From: an uncultured Bacilli bacterium
Lineage (GTDB): Bacteria; Bacillota_I; Bacilli_A; RF39; UBA660
Direction of reading: 5' to 3'
DNA length: 44,843 bases
Assembly: GCA_934097085.1 (NCBI GenBank)
Contig: CAKONK010000012.1
Location: 1 to 44,843, forward strand
The notes below the pieces were generated by a model that was given only the letters and a program-made list of their open reading frames with translations, did no database searches and had not been told where the DNA came from. Made by a program: the position numbers and the translations under genes. Below, in pieces: positions 8,355 through 16,217 of the stretch. Each line of letters begins with the position of its first letter. Position 1 is the first letter of the stretch.

Positions 8355-8596
8355 AGCATATACATATTATTAGAATCTATGTTAATGTCATCAGTGGAAT
8401 AACTAGTATTTTCAAGACTTGATATTCTTTTATCTAATCTAGCAATTTGTCTTTCAATCTTTGCAAGTCTTTCCTCTAAATCAATATTATTTTGATTATA
8501 AAATTGGTTATTCATTGGCATCATATTTGGCATAAAACCATTTTGAGGCATCATCATATTTTGATTTTCAAAAAATGAGTTTCTATTTTTTTTCAT
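8351..8596 (-). CDS. Met/Asn-rich coiled-coil protein, possible coat component
   Basis: 81 aa from the ATG at 8596, which has AAAGGA six bases before it; an ATG two codons upstream is too close to that site. The N-terminal half is rich in Met, Asn, Gln and Pro (MMMPQNGFMPNMMPMNN), and the second half is a short predicted coiled coil (LEERLAKIERQIARLDKRI). It is divergent from trmB and convergent with the Cse60-like gene. Low-complexity Met/Asn-rich small proteins are common among spore-coat-associated proteins, but no specific family is recognised, so the role is inference. Confidence 0.65.
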   Translation of the reverse strand: MKKNRNSFFENQNMMMPQNGFMPNMMPMNNQFYNQNNIDLEERLAKIERQIARLDKRISSLENTSYSTDDINIDSNNMYML

Positions 8597-8646
8597 AGGC
8601 ATTCCTTTCTAATGATAATATATGTTTAAAAAAAGGAAGTGTTATT

Positions 8647-9252
8647 ATGAGAATGAGAAACCCTAAAAATATGGATGAAATATTAAATAGTTGTAACTAT
8701 TTTTTAACTGATAATTTATTTAATAATAATAATGATATATGTTTAGAAATTGGTATGGGTAAAGGTAATTTCTTACTTGGAATGTGTTTAAATCATCCAG
8801 ATATTAATTACATTGGTGTAGAAAAATATTCCAGTGTTATTTGTAGTGCAATAAAAAAAATTAATGAATATGAATTAGATAATTTAAAGATACTTAACAT
8901 AGATGTTATGGATATTCCACAGTGTTTATATGGAAAAATTAAAACAATTTATTTAAATTTTTCTGATCCTTGGCCTAAAAAAAGAAATACTAAACGAAGA
9001 CTTACATCAGAAAATTTCTTAAAATTATATGATAATTTATTTAAAGGTGAAAAACATATTATTTTAAAAACAGATAATGATGATTTTTATGAATTTTCAA
9101 AAGAAAGTCTACTTTCATATGGCTACAAAATAATAAATGAAACTTATGATTTGCATAATAGTGATATAACTGATAGCCCTAAAACAGAATATGAAGAGAA
9201 ATTTTCTTCTCAAGGCGTTAAAATAAAATATATAGAAGTAATAAAAAAATAG
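8647..9252 (+). CDS. trmB: tRNA (guanine-N7-)-methyltransferase
   Basis: 201 aa. Methylates G46 in the variable loop of many tRNAs using SAM. Motif I is LEIGMGKGNFL; the family-specific segments YLNFSDPWPKKRNTKRRL and HIILKTDN follow, and the C-terminus carries the expected TEYEEKF. The start MRMRNPK fits homologues (often MRLR...) and is preceded by AAAGGAAG. It is the first gene of a likely co-directional group running to 11462, although the next gene also has its own -10 box. Confidence 0.95.
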   Translation: MRMRNPKNMDEILNSCNYFLTDNLFNNNNDICLEIGMGKGNFLLGMCLNHPDINYIGVEKYSSVICSAIKKINEYELDNLKILNIDVMDIPQCLYGKIKTIYLNFSDPWPKKRNTKRRLTSENFLKLYDNLFKGEKHIILKTDNDDFYEFSKESLLSYGYKIINETYDLHNSDITDSPKTEYEEKFSSQGVKIKYIEVIKK

Positions 9253-9261
9253 TGATATAAT
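9253..9261 (+). promoter_or_regulatory. Extended -10 promoter of the lipoprotein operon
   Basis: TG-A-TATAAT overlaps the end of trmB and lies 20 bases before the lipoprotein ATG at 9282, with AAGGA between them. Confidence 0.55.
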
Positions 9262-9281
9262 ATTGATGTAAGGATGATATA

Positions 9282-9932
9282 ATGAAAAGAAAATTTTTAA
9301 TATTGCTACTCATAGGTTTATTTTCTTTATGTGGATGCAGTGATATAAAATATATGAATACTGATTCTTTATTAAATGAACTTGCTAATAAAACTGGTAA
9401 ATATAATGAAGTTAATCGTGCTTTTAAATATTATTTACCAAGTGGTCTTAGTATTGATAGTTATGATGATTATAATGCTGTATTTTCCTCAGCAAATTAT
9501 AAATATTATTTATATGTTGATTTAATAAGTTATTATAAAAAAGTGGAGTTTGAGTATGATGTAAATAATAAAGCATTTTATAGTAAAAAAATAGATTTTG
9601 ATAACAAAACTGGTTATATTGAAATTAATTTAAAAGAAAATGATAAATATTTGATTGAAATTATGTATAATTATGCTAAAATAGAAGTGATGGTAGATTA
9701 TGATGATATTAATCTAGCAGTATTAAATGCTGTAACCATATTAAGAGATTTAGAATATAATGATATGACAATTGAGTCTATTGCTAGTAATAAATCTCAA
9801 AAGTTTAGTGATGAAACTTACAACATTTTTAATCCAAAAGGAAATGATAATAATTATTTAGATATTATTCAAAATGAGGATGATACAAATGCTGAAGAAA
9901 ATGAAGAAATTGATACAGATTTAGTTAAATAG
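9282..9932 (+). CDS. Membrane lipoprotein of unknown function
   Basis: 216 aa. The N-terminus MKRKFLILLLIGLFSLCGC is a lipoprotein signal peptide whose LCGC lipobox predicts lipid attachment at Cys19. The mature part is acidic and Tyr-rich, with predicted alternating strands (YKYYLYVDLISYYKK) and an acidic unstructured tail. It lies 12 bases upstream of the next gene and in the same direction as three further envelope-type genes, so they probably form one transcript. No family is recognised. Confidence 0.75.
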   Translation: MKRKFLILLLIGLFSLCGCSDIKYMNTDSLLNELANKTGKYNEVNRAFKYYLPSGLSIDSYDDYNAVFSSANYKYYLYVDLISYYKKVEFEYDVNNKAFYSKKIDFDNKTGYIEINLKENDKYLIEIMYNYAKIEVMVDYDDINLAVLNAVTILRDLEYNDMTIESIASNKSQKFSDETYNIFNPKGNDNNYLDIIQNEDDTNAEENEEIDTDLVK

Positions 9933-9944
9933 GAAGGTGAAAAT

Positions 9945-10772
9945 ATGGGATTATTTAAAAAAGTAAAAGATATTTTATTTGATGAAGAAGAATATACTGA
10001 ACAAATAAAGATTACTCCAGAAATGCGAAATGAACCTGTAAAAGAGGAAAAGAAAGAAGTTAAAGTTGATGCTAAACCACAAATTCCAAAAGAGGAACCA
10101 AAAGTTCAAAGTGAAAAAGAAGTATTTAAAAATAATTCTTTCCCATTTTTAGATTTTGATGAAGAAGAGTTTGATAGTTCTAAACCAGTTATACCAAAAG
10201 AGGAACCAGTCCAGCCAGTAAGACCACAGAAAAGATATAGCAATGTTTTAGAATATGAAACTAAAAAGAAAATGCAAAAAAGGGAAAATTTTGGTAGGTA
10301 TGAAAAAATTGAAACTACGGAAACTATAGAAAGGAAGAAGTTTAAACCTTCTCCGATAATATCTCCAGTATATGGAGTGCTTGATAGAGACTATAAAAAA
10401 GAAGATATCCAAAAATATGAAAGTAAAGTTGATGTTCAAAAAGTAAGAGATAAAGCATTTGGTGAAACAAAAGAAAAACCAATTTCAAGTACAATATATG
10501 AACAAAGTGAAACTGTAACACTTTCTAAACCTACTGAAACTGCAGAGAAAATTAAAACAATTGATGAACTTTTAGAGGATACATCTGATGTAGTAATTGA
10601 TATGGATAATGATTTAGAAAATGAACTAAAGGAAGTTGAAAGTAAAGTTACTCCAAAAGAGGACACAGAAATTACTAAAGAAGTACCTAAAATTGAAAAA
10701 TCAGATGAAACATTAGAAAGTGATTTATTTGATTTAATAGATTCAATGTACGATACGAAGGAGGGAGAATAA
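9945..10772 (+). CDS. Large disordered acidic protein with amphipathic N-terminus
   Basis: 275 aa, start supported by AGGAAGGTG. It opens with MGLFKKVKDILFDEEEY, an amphipathic helix like the membrane-targeting tip of SepF. The SepF fold itself is absent. The rest is Lys/Glu/Pro-rich and probably unstructured, with repeated PKEEP-type motifs, ending in a short helix (ESDLFDLIDSMYDT). It sits between a lipoprotein and two small membrane proteins, with the stop codon overlapping the next ATG by one base. A scaffold or adaptor at the membrane is plausible but unproven. Confidence 0.6.
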   Translation: MGLFKKVKDILFDEEEYTEQIKITPEMRNEPVKEEKKEVKVDAKPQIPKEEPKVQSEKEVFKNNSFPFLDFDEEEFDSSKPVIPKEEPVQPVRPQKRYSNVLEYETKKKMQKRENFGRYEKIETTETIERKKFKPSPIISPVYGVLDRDYKKEDIQKYESKVDVQKVRDKAFGETKEKPISSTIYEQSETVTLSKPTETAEKIKTIDELLEDTSDVVIDMDNDLENELKEVESKVTPKEDTEITKEVPKIEKSDETLESDLFDLIDSMYDTKEGE

Positions 10773-11065
10773 TGATAGATTTTTTGAATAGTTTTCTACC
10801 AATTTTAATATACTTATTATTGATTATCCTAATTATTATAGGAATTGTTATAGGAGTAAAATTATTAAATTTTATGACTAAAGCACAAGATATCATAGAT
10901 AATGTTGATAAGAAAATTAATACACTTAATCCAGTGTTTGATATTATTAATGCAGCATCATTTAAAGTAAACAGAGTATTTGATAGATTTTTGGATTTTT
11001 TTACAAGTGTATTTACAAAAATATTTTTAAAAGGAAAAGAAAGAGAGGAAGATGAAAATGAATAA
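10772..11065 (+). CDS. Small membrane protein, YtxG/DUF948-like
   Basis: 97 aa. One N-terminal membrane segment (about residues 8-34, ILIYLLLIILIIIGIVIGV) is followed by an amphipathic helical tail rich in Asp/Asn/Phe and a charged end. Organisation and size resemble the DUF948 protein YtxG, which in Bacillus pairs with YtxH; the gene directly downstream is YtxH-like, which supports the guess. The start overlaps the upstream stop (TAATG) and the end overlaps the next gene by eight bases, so the genes are translationally coupled. Confidence 0.6.
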   Translation: MIDFLNSFLPILIYLLLIILIIIGIVIGVKLLNFMTKAQDIIDNVDKKINTLNPVFDIINAASFKVNRVFDRFLDFFTSVFTKIFLKGKEREEDENE

Positions 11066-11462
11066 GAAAGGTAAATTTATTTTAGGAGCGGGTTTAGGTT
11101 TAGGATTAGGTCTACTTTTAGCACCAAAGTCTGGTAAAGAAACAAGAAAAGATTTAATGGACAAATGCAATGAACTTTTAAACAAAGTTAAAAATATGGA
11201 TGCTGATGAAGTTAAAGAAAATATAACTGAAAAAGTTACAGAACTTCAAAATGAAATTAGAGCTTTAGATAAAGAAAAAGCAAAGGAAATTGCAATTAAA
11301 AAGGCAACTGAAATTAAAGATAAAGCTACTGAACTTGTAAAACTAGCTGCTGAAAAAGCAACTCCTGCAGTTGAAAAAGCTGCTAAAGAAGTTAGAAATT
11401 CTGCTGCTGAAACATTAAGAAAGCTTGCTGATACTGTTGAAGATAAACCAAAGAAAAAATAG
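11058..11462 (+). CDS. YtxH-like stress protein
   Basis: 134 aa from the ATG at 11058, seven bases after AGGAA; the ATG at 11052 is too close to that site. A short Gly-rich membrane segment (LGAGLGLGLGLLLAPKSGKETR) is the hallmark of the YtxH family, followed by a long charged Ala/Lys/Glu-rich helix that could form a coiled coil. YtxH proteins are envelope-associated and stress-induced in Bacillus, with unknown mechanism. It is the last gene of the cluster and is followed by a bidirectional hairpin. Confidence 0.8.
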   Translation: MNKKGKFILGAGLGLGLGLLLAPKSGKETRKDLMDKCNELLNKVKNMDADEVKENITEKVTELQNEIRALDKEKAKEIAIKKATEIKDKATELVKLAAEKATPAVEKAAKEVRNSAAETLRKLADTVEDKPKKK

Positions 11463-11499
11463 ATACTAGTTATCTGTTTTTTTATGATTATATAATATA

Positions 11500-11538
11500 A
11501 AAAATCATTTAGAATATGACGTTATCTAAATGATTTTT
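11500..11538. terminator. Bidirectional terminator between ytxH-like gene and type III toxin
   Basis: A 14-bp perfect stem (11500-11513 with 11525-11538) and an 11-base loop, with A runs on the left and T runs on the right so it works in both directions. The toxin stop codon lies in the loop. Confidence 0.7.
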
Positions 11539-12007
11539 GTTGTTCTAATTCTTCTAACATAATTTTTTTAATTTTATCGATATCAGTAAAAAATAAATTT
11601 AACCCTGCTTTTTTGCTTATAAGCATATATTTAAAATTTTCCAAAATTTCTTTTTTTAATACATTAACAACTTTTAGTGGTTTGCCATTCAGCATATGTG
11701 GATGATCTATGTATTTTTCTAAAATTGGAAAAGCATTTTGCAGCAGAATAACAGAATCTTTATTTGCTATCTTTCTAATCATTATTGTTCTGCAACTACC
11801 ATATTTTTGTATTTTTTTATCTATTATATTTTTATACTTTTCTACTTTGCTACTTAATGGAATAAACCATAAAATATTATTGTCTCTTATTGTAAAATAT
11901 GTTGGTCGTGCGTGACCATTTTCGTGATTAATCATTAATCCTTTTGAATTAACTTTTTTAAAAAAAGAATCTTTAATGTGATAAATATAGCCTGTTTGAA
12001 TTTTCAT
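11522..12007 (-). CDS. Type III toxin-antitoxin endoribonuclease, ToxN/AbiQ/TenpN-like
   Basis: 161 aa, the size of type III toxins. These are endoribonucleases held inactive by a repeat RNA antitoxin, and they act in phage defence or stabilise DNA. The N-terminal half carries the pattern RPTYFTIRDNN, then WFIPLSSKVEKYK (residues 47-59); the Ser-Ser-Lys run corresponds in position to the catalytic Thr/Ser-Ser-Pro-Lys loop of ToxN. Later comes KDSVILLQNAFPI and a helical C-terminus, as in the TenpN-like branch as I recall it. The start has GGGGGAG ten bases upstream. Directly upstream on the same strand are a terminator hairpin and two 50-nt structured repeats, the diagnostic layout of this class. 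I cannot choose between the ToxN, CptN and TenpN branches. Confidence 0.78.
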   Translation of the reverse strand: MKIQTGYIYHIKDSFFKKVNSKGLMINHENGHARPTYFTIRDNNILWFIPLSSKVEKYKNIIDKKIQKYGSCRTIMIRKIANKDSVILLQNAFPILEKYIDHPHMLNGKPLKVVNVLKKEILENFKYMLISKKAGLNLFFTDIDKIKKIMLEELEQQKSFR

Positions 12008-12046
12008 TTTATATCAACTCCCCCTATAATAATTTTACCATATTAT

Positions 12047-12080
12047 AAAAGAAAACTCTATCAAAAATGATAAAGTTTTC
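12047..12080 (-). terminator. Leaky terminator between RNA antitoxin and toxin
   Basis: On the minus strand GAAAACTTTATCA and TGATAGAGTTTTC pair over 13 positions (one G-U) around a TTTT loop, followed by TTTTAT. Type III loci use such a terminator to set the antitoxin-to-toxin ratio, with read-through giving toxin mRNA. Confidence 0.8.
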
Positions 12081-12180
12081 AAATATTTTCATCCGGAATA
12101 ATTTATACTTCGCACCATCCGGGAGCGACTAACATTTCTCGTTCGGGATTATTTATAACTCGCACCACCCGAGAGCGACT
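12081..12180 (-). repeat. Two tandem 50-bp antitoxin repeats
   Basis: Unit one is 12131-12180 and unit two is 12081-12130 on the minus strand, both starting AGTCGCTC. Aligned by eye they match at 38 of 50 positions. They are the only GC-richer patch in this intergenic region. Confidence 0.85.
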
Positions 12181-12206
12181 TACATTTTCTCTCTAAATGC
12201 AATATT

Positions 12207-12235
12207 AATATACTATATTTTATATATAAAATCAA
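12207..12235 (-). promoter_or_regulatory. Promoter of the type III antitoxin
   Basis: TTGATT (12230-12235) and TATATT (12207-12212) on the minus strand are separated by exactly 17 bases, placing the start of transcription near 12200, about 20 nt before the first repeat. Confidence 0.7.
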
Positions 12236-12305
12236 TATTTTTTATAAAATTTCTAATTATAATATATGCTTTTTCATTTTTTTTATTACAAATTTGTTAT
12301 TATTT

Positions 12306-13118
12306 TTATCTAAAATATATGAATATGAATGCTGCAAGTAAAAGACAATAGATTGAAAAGTAAATTAGTTTCCCTTTTTTAACGGTATTAGAAAGCCATT
12401 CATAAGAAAATAATGTTATTACTAAAGCAATTACCATACCAATAGCATATGGAAGTATTAAAGAGGTCATATTCGGAGCACCTAACATATCTTTAACACC
12501 AAGACCCATTGCGGCAACACTTACTGGAAAATATAACATAAATGTATATTTTAAAGCAGTTTCTCTTTTAAGTTTACATAATAGGCAAGCAACAAGTACT
12601 GTACCACTTCGGCTAATACCAGGCATAATAGTAATCATTTGAAATAAACCGATAATAATTGCATCTTTTAAAGTAATATCTTTATCATCTTTTTCACCTT
12701 TAATATTTCTAACAATAAATAATGCTAAAGCAGTAAGTAAAAAAGCAAAACCTAATATTTTAACACTTGTAAGTTTTTCTTCGATAAAATCTTTTAGAAA
12801 AAGTCCAGAAAGTCCAACAGGAATTGTACTGATTATAATATATAATGCATATTTAAAACCATATTTTGTTTTGTCTCTACTATCTTTATTAAAAATATAA
12901 GTAAAAAAATCTTTAATAAGTTTTATAACATCTTTTCTAAATATAAAAAGAATTGCTAAAAATGAACCAAAATTACAAATTATTTCAAAATTTAGATCCG
13001 AGGCCATATTTGTATTAAAAATACTTTTAAATAAATACATATGTCCTGAGGAAGATATTGGAAGTGGTTCAGTTAATCCTTGTATTATAGCCACGATTAT
13101 ATATTTTATTAAACTCAT
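12306..13118 (-). CDS. uppP: Undecaprenyl-diphosphatase
   Basis: 270 aa, the usual size of UppP/BacA. It dephosphorylates undecaprenyl pyrophosphate at the membrane to recycle the lipid carrier for peptidoglycan and confers bacitracin tolerance. The two signatures are present: GLTEPLPISSSGHM near residue 15 and PGISRSGTVL near residue 165. About eight hydrophobic segments are visible. It is the gene immediately upstream of the type III locus on the same strand but has no functional link to it. Confidence 0.96.
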   Translation of the reverse strand: MSLIKYIIVAIIQGLTEPLPISSSGHMYLFKSIFNTNMASDLNFEIICNFGSFLAILFIFRKDVIKLIKDFFTYIFNKDSRDKTKYGFKYALYIIISTIPVGLSGLFLKDFIEEKLTSVKILGFAFLLTALALFIVRNIKGEKDDKDITLKDAIIIGLFQMITIMPGISRSGTVLVACLLCKLKRETALKYTFMLYFPVSVAAMGLGVKDMLGAPNMTSLILPYAIGMVIALVITLFSYEWLSNTVKKGKLIYFSIYCLLLAAFIFIYFR

Positions 13119-13174
13119 ATTATCACCAATAAAATTATATAATATTTTTCTAAATTTATAAATATAAATATACT

Positions 13175-13375
13175 ATGAAGTTAATATTTTTTTATATACT
13201 TGGAATTATTTTAATAGTCTGTGGTTTATTCTTTATAATAATTAATTTAAATTTGTTAGTTTTAGGGTATAGTTTTGCATATTTTGTATACTTTATTATT
13301 AGTAATTTATTTTGTAATATTTTTTTTATTGGTCTTTTGATTCTTATTTTAGTTTATGAAAGGGGAAAAATATGA
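13175..13375 (+). CDS. Small hydrophobic membrane protein
   Basis: 66 aa, almost entirely hydrophobic, with two membrane segments (about residues 3-30 and 34-60) and a short basic end (YERGKI). There is no ribosome binding site before the ATG; AT-rich TATAAA/TATACT boxes sit directly upstream, suggesting a leaderless or very short leader. It overlaps the next gene by four bases (ATGA type), which supports it being real and co-translated. No family is recognised. Confidence 0.55.
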   Translation: MKLIFFYILGIILIVCGLFFIIINLNLLVLGYSFAYFVYFIISNLFCNIFFIGLLILILVYERGKI

Positions 13376-13956
13376 TTATTAACAACATAACATTTAATTT
13401 TTTAGATAAATATTATCCATTTTATGAATGGCTTTTGGATGATGAACTTATTACTAAAAAATGCTATGTATATAAAGTATCTTCGAATGTTTTAAACGAT
13501 TTAATTGAATATAACATTATTCTTGATAAATCTTTTTTAAAGGATATACCATTAGTTTTTTGTGATGATTATACCGCTTTAGGAGTCCAGTTTAATAATA
13601 ATGGGGAAAGCACATATAAAAGTAGTTTGCTATTAACTGATGAAGAAAAAATATTAAATTATACAAAGTTTATGAAAAAGGAAAATATAAACTATAAAAA
13701 GAATGGTAAACAGATTAAGGGCGAAGCACTTCGTAATGAGGAAAACATAAAAAATAAAATTTTATATGAAGTGGATAAATTAATTAAAAATAATGATATG
13801 GAAAAATTTAAATTTATTTATTATGAATGGTTTAATAGGGATGAAAAGAACATCGAATGTATGAAGAAAAATATAACTAAAAAACTAAATGGACCTATAT
13901 CAGAATCAGAAAAGAAAGTTTATGATTTAATAAAACTTTGTTATAAAACTGTATAA
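13372..13956 (+). CDS. Conserved-looking cytoplasmic protein of unknown function
   Basis: 194 aa, start ATG preceded by AAAGGGG. It has no membrane segment or signal. The N-terminal 100 residues look like a mixed alpha/beta domain with alternating hydrophobic strands (KCYVYKVSS, IPLVFCDDYTALGVQF); this pattern faintly recalls DUF3603 proteins but I cannot confirm it. The C-terminal half is charged and helical. It is coupled to the preceding small membrane protein. Confidence 0.6.
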   Translation: MIINNITFNFLDKYYPFYEWLLDDELITKKCYVYKVSSNVLNDLIEYNIILDKSFLKDIPLVFCDDYTALGVQFNNNGESTYKSSLLLTDEEKILNYTKFMKKENINYKKNGKQIKGEALRNEENIKNKILYEVDKLIKNNDMEKFKFIYYEWFNRDEKNIECMKKNITKKLNGPISESEKKVYDLIKLCYKTV

Positions 13957-13984
13957 TTTTAAAAAAATTACCAATAATAAGAAT

Positions 13985-14527
13985 ATGAAAAAGATAAAAT
14001 GTTTATTAGTATTATTAGTTATATCATTATTTTTAACAGGTTGTGGTAAGAGTGCTACCGATGCAGTTAAAAAATATTTAGATAATTATAAAAATTTAGA
14101 TGATAAAGTATTAGTCGATATGAAAAATGTTATTGATAAAGAAAATTTAAATGAAGATAATTCTAAAAAATATGAGGATATTTTGAAAAAACAATATACA
14201 GATCTTTCTTATGAAATAACAAATGAAGATTATAATGGTGATGAAGCCACAATTACTGTTAAAGTAAATGTTTATGATTTATATAAAGCTCAAAAAGATG
14301 CAACAACTTTTTTAGCGGAAAATCCTAATGAGTTTAAGGATGAAGATGGTAAATATGATGCAGAAAAATTTGTTACTTATAAACTTAATAAAATGAAAGA
14401 AACAAATGAAAAAACTAGTTATACAATTGATTTTTATGTAGTTAATACCTCTGATGGTTGGACAGTAAGTAGTTTATCAAATTCAGATATGGAAAAGTTG
14501 CACGGAATTTATGATTACGAGTCATAA
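13985..14527 (+). CDS. Lipoprotein of unknown function
   Basis: 180 aa. The signal peptide ends in the lipobox LTGC (Cys20). The mature domain begins with a helix (ATDAVKKYLDNYKNLD) and continues with a cystatin/NTF2-like alternation of strands (EATITVKVNVYDLYKA and TSYTIDFYVVN), a layout seen in DUF4878/DUF5105-type lipoproteins. There is no Shine-Dalgarno; a TATAAT at 13952-13957 overlaps the stop of the gene before it. It probably faces the outside of the membrane. Confidence 0.75.
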   Translation: MKKIKCLLVLLVISLFLTGCGKSATDAVKKYLDNYKNLDDKVLVDMKNVIDKENLNEDNSKKYEDILKKQYTDLSYEITNEDYNGDEATITVKVNVYDLYKAQKDATTFLAENPNEFKDEDGKYDAEKFVTYKLNKMKETNEKTSYTIDFYVVNTSDGWTVSSLSNSDMEKLHGIYDYES

Positions 14528-14596
14528 ATTTTTTTTTGAAAATCACTTTACTATTTTGACTTTTTCCTCTATAATTATAATAGGAAGGGTGAGACT

Positions 14597-14911
14597 ATGG
14601 AAAGTAAGAAAATAGTTCCAATTGTACTTGCAGTAGTTATTTTAATTACAGGATTATTTATTTTTGCGAAAAGAAATAAGAAAGAGGAAGGTTATACAGC
14701 ACTAAATGTTACTTATAAAAATGAAACAAAAGAATATAAGAATATTAGTGTTGGTTTAAAACTTGAAAATCTTGATGCTGAAATCATTGCTACTGAAGGT
14801 AATAAAGTTGTTATAAGATTAATTGATGGAACTGAAAAAGAAGTAAAACTTAATGAGGAACAAAAAATTTGTAAAGCTGACGATGACTGTGGTCTTGTTA
14901 CTTTAAAATAG
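14597..14911 (+). CDS. Small single-pass membrane protein
   Basis: 104 aa with AGGAAGGGTG upstream. One membrane helix (residues 5-23) is followed by a small beta-rich extracytoplasmic domain (ALNVTYKNETKEY...VVIRLIDGTEKEVKL) and two Cys near the C-terminus (ICKADDDCG) that could form a disulfide. The next gene starts seven bases after its stop. Function unknown. Confidence 0.65.
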   Translation: MESKKIVPIVLAVVILITGLFIFAKRNKKEEGYTALNVTYKNETKEYKNISVGLKLENLDAEIIATEGNKVVIRLIDGTEKEVKLNEEQKICKADDDCGLVTLK

Positions 14912-14918
14912 GTGAGTT

Positions 14919-15908
14919 ATGAGTCCAGTTATAAAAAGTGTAATATGTGTTGTATGTGCAGTTTTTTTTGTTATAATTAATACAATAATTTTATTTTTAA
15001 AACCTGAATTTATTTTTGCCAAAAATGATGATAATAATTATAATGTATTTTATCAAAAATGGATTGGTACAGTTGTTTTTATGGCTACAATAACAATAGC
15101 TTTATTTTGTATTTACTTTTCAATATCACTTAAATTAATTATTGGTTATAGTTTACTTACAATTGAGTGCTTACTTCTTGTTATATATGCACTATGTAAG
15201 TATAAATGTGTAACTGTTAATGGTGATGATATTAAAGTTCAAAGATTATTTAGAAAAGAACTTAATACAAAATTTTCTAAAATATCTTTAGTAACATATT
15301 ATCCAAATGCTAAGGTAATGGTTAAAATAACAAAAAACAAAGTATTTGATGTATCATTTAATTCTGAGAATTTTCATAAATTTTATAAGTCACTACTTAA
15401 AAGTGATGTTAGGTTTAAGACTAGTTATATACCAAATGATGAAAATAATGTTTATTTAACTAAATTTAATATGTCGATTAAATTTCCTGAAAAGATGTTT
15501 AGAGAATATTATCAGCAACATTCTTATTTTAGAAATAGTGTATATTTATTTTCTGCAAGAAGTTTAGAAAATAAAGAATATATTGAGGGTTATCTTAAAG
15601 AATCTAACAAAGATATAATAGAATTTATAGAGCTTGTTAAAAATGATTTAGCACTTAATGAATATAAATTCGTTAAAGAGCAAACCGAGGTAATTGATGG
15701 TTATGAATTTAATGTATTAAAATCAATTTCTAAATTAAATCCTGATGAAGGTAGAATTGCTTTCATATATAATGATAAAAAAGGTAAATATTTTGTTTTA
15801 TATACAAATTATCTTTTAAAGGATGAGATGGAATTTTATTCTAAAATGAAAATTGCAATTCATAGACCTCTTTATGAAGATGGAAAATCAAGACTTGTTA
15901 GGGTATAA
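14919..15908 (+). CDS. Two-TM protein with PH-like segment, unknown
   Basis: 329 aa, start preceded by TAGGTGAG. Two membrane segments (about residues 5-27 and 45-90, the second possibly double) are followed by a stretch (CVTVNGDDIKVQRLFRKE...KISLVTYYPNAKVMVKI) resembling the bacterial PH-domain arrangement found after paired TM helices. The C-terminal half is a separate alpha/beta domain rich in Lys and Tyr. Its stop codon lies inside a strong terminator. I do not recognise the family. Confidence 0.65.
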   Translation: MSPVIKSVICVVCAVFFVIINTIILFLKPEFIFAKNDDNNYNVFYQKWIGTVVFMATITIALFCIYFSISLKLIIGYSLLTIECLLLVIYALCKYKCVTVNGDDIKVQRLFRKELNTKFSKISLVTYYPNAKVMVKITKNKVFDVSFNSENFHKFYKSLLKSDVRFKTSYIPNDENNVYLTKFNMSIKFPEKMFREYYQQHSYFRNSVYLFSARSLENKEYIEGYLKESNKDIIEFIELVKNDLALNEYKFVKEQTEVIDGYEFNVLKSISKLNPDEGRIAFIYNDKKGKYFVLYTNYLLKDEMEFYSKMKIAIHRPLYEDGKSRLVRV

Positions 15909-15919
15909 CAAGTTTTTTT
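15893..15919 (+). terminator. Rho-independent terminator
   Basis: ACTTGTTA pairs perfectly with TAACAAGT around a five-base loop and is followed by a run of T. It ends the transcript of the two-TM protein gene. Confidence 0.8.
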
Positions 15920-15970
15920 ATTGACTTTAATTGTATTTATCTTTAAAATAGATACTTATACGGAGGAAAT

Positions 15971-16210
15971 ATGAAACCTGAAGATAGAACAATAAAAAAT
16001 TATGTAAAAGATGTTTGTTCAAATATTAACAAAGGTATTTTTGAATTTGAATATGGACATGCACTTTTAAAGGAAAAGGGTGTTGAACTTTTGGGTATTA
16101 CGGAAAATGGTATGACTATGTATGCCTATCAAGGTATTTTTTATACGGATTATTGTAGTCCATCATTATATTATACATTATATAGTGAAGAAACACCTTA
16201 TCATAGATAA
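15971..16210 (+). CDS. Small soluble protein of unknown function
   Basis: 79 aa, start preceded by GGAGGAA. It has no signal or membrane segment. The N-terminal half is helical and charged (DRTIKNYVKDVCSNINKG), and the C-terminal part is rich in Tyr (YTDYCSPSLYYTLYSEETPY). It stands alone between a terminator and the promoter of the next gene. No family is recognised; the good ribosome binding site and codon use make it a credible gene. Confidence 0.6.
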   Translation: MKPEDRTIKNYVKDVCSNINKGIFEFEYGHALLKEKGVELLGITENGMTMYAYQGIFYTDYCSPSLYYTLYSEETPYHR

Positions 16211-16217
16211 AAAAGTG

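Larger units (their letters stand above)
12047..12200 (-). ncRNA. Type III RNA antitoxin (two pseudoknot repeats)
   Basis: The predicted transcript starts near 12200, carries two imperfect direct repeats of 50 nt and ends at the hairpin upstream of the toxin gene. In each repeat (read on the minus strand) TCGC at positions 3-6 can pair with GCGA at 18-21. A second 5-bp stem joins positions 9-13 with 34-38. The two stems interleave, which defines an H-type pseudoknot as in ToxI. The second stem is TCGGG/CCCGA in one repeat and CCGGA/TCCGG in the other, so two pairs change on both sides and stay paired. No convincing protein is encoded. The toxin is expected to cut the precursor into single repeats that then inhibit it. 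Confidence 0.78.

Noticed and set aside
9945..10772. SepF cell-division protein
   Set aside because: Only the first ~15 residues resemble the membrane-targeting tip; the SepF domain is absent and the rest is disordered.
12081..12180. CRISPR array
   Set aside because: Only two repeats, no spacer of constant length and about 24% divergence; the repeats fold as pseudoknots next to a type III toxin gene.
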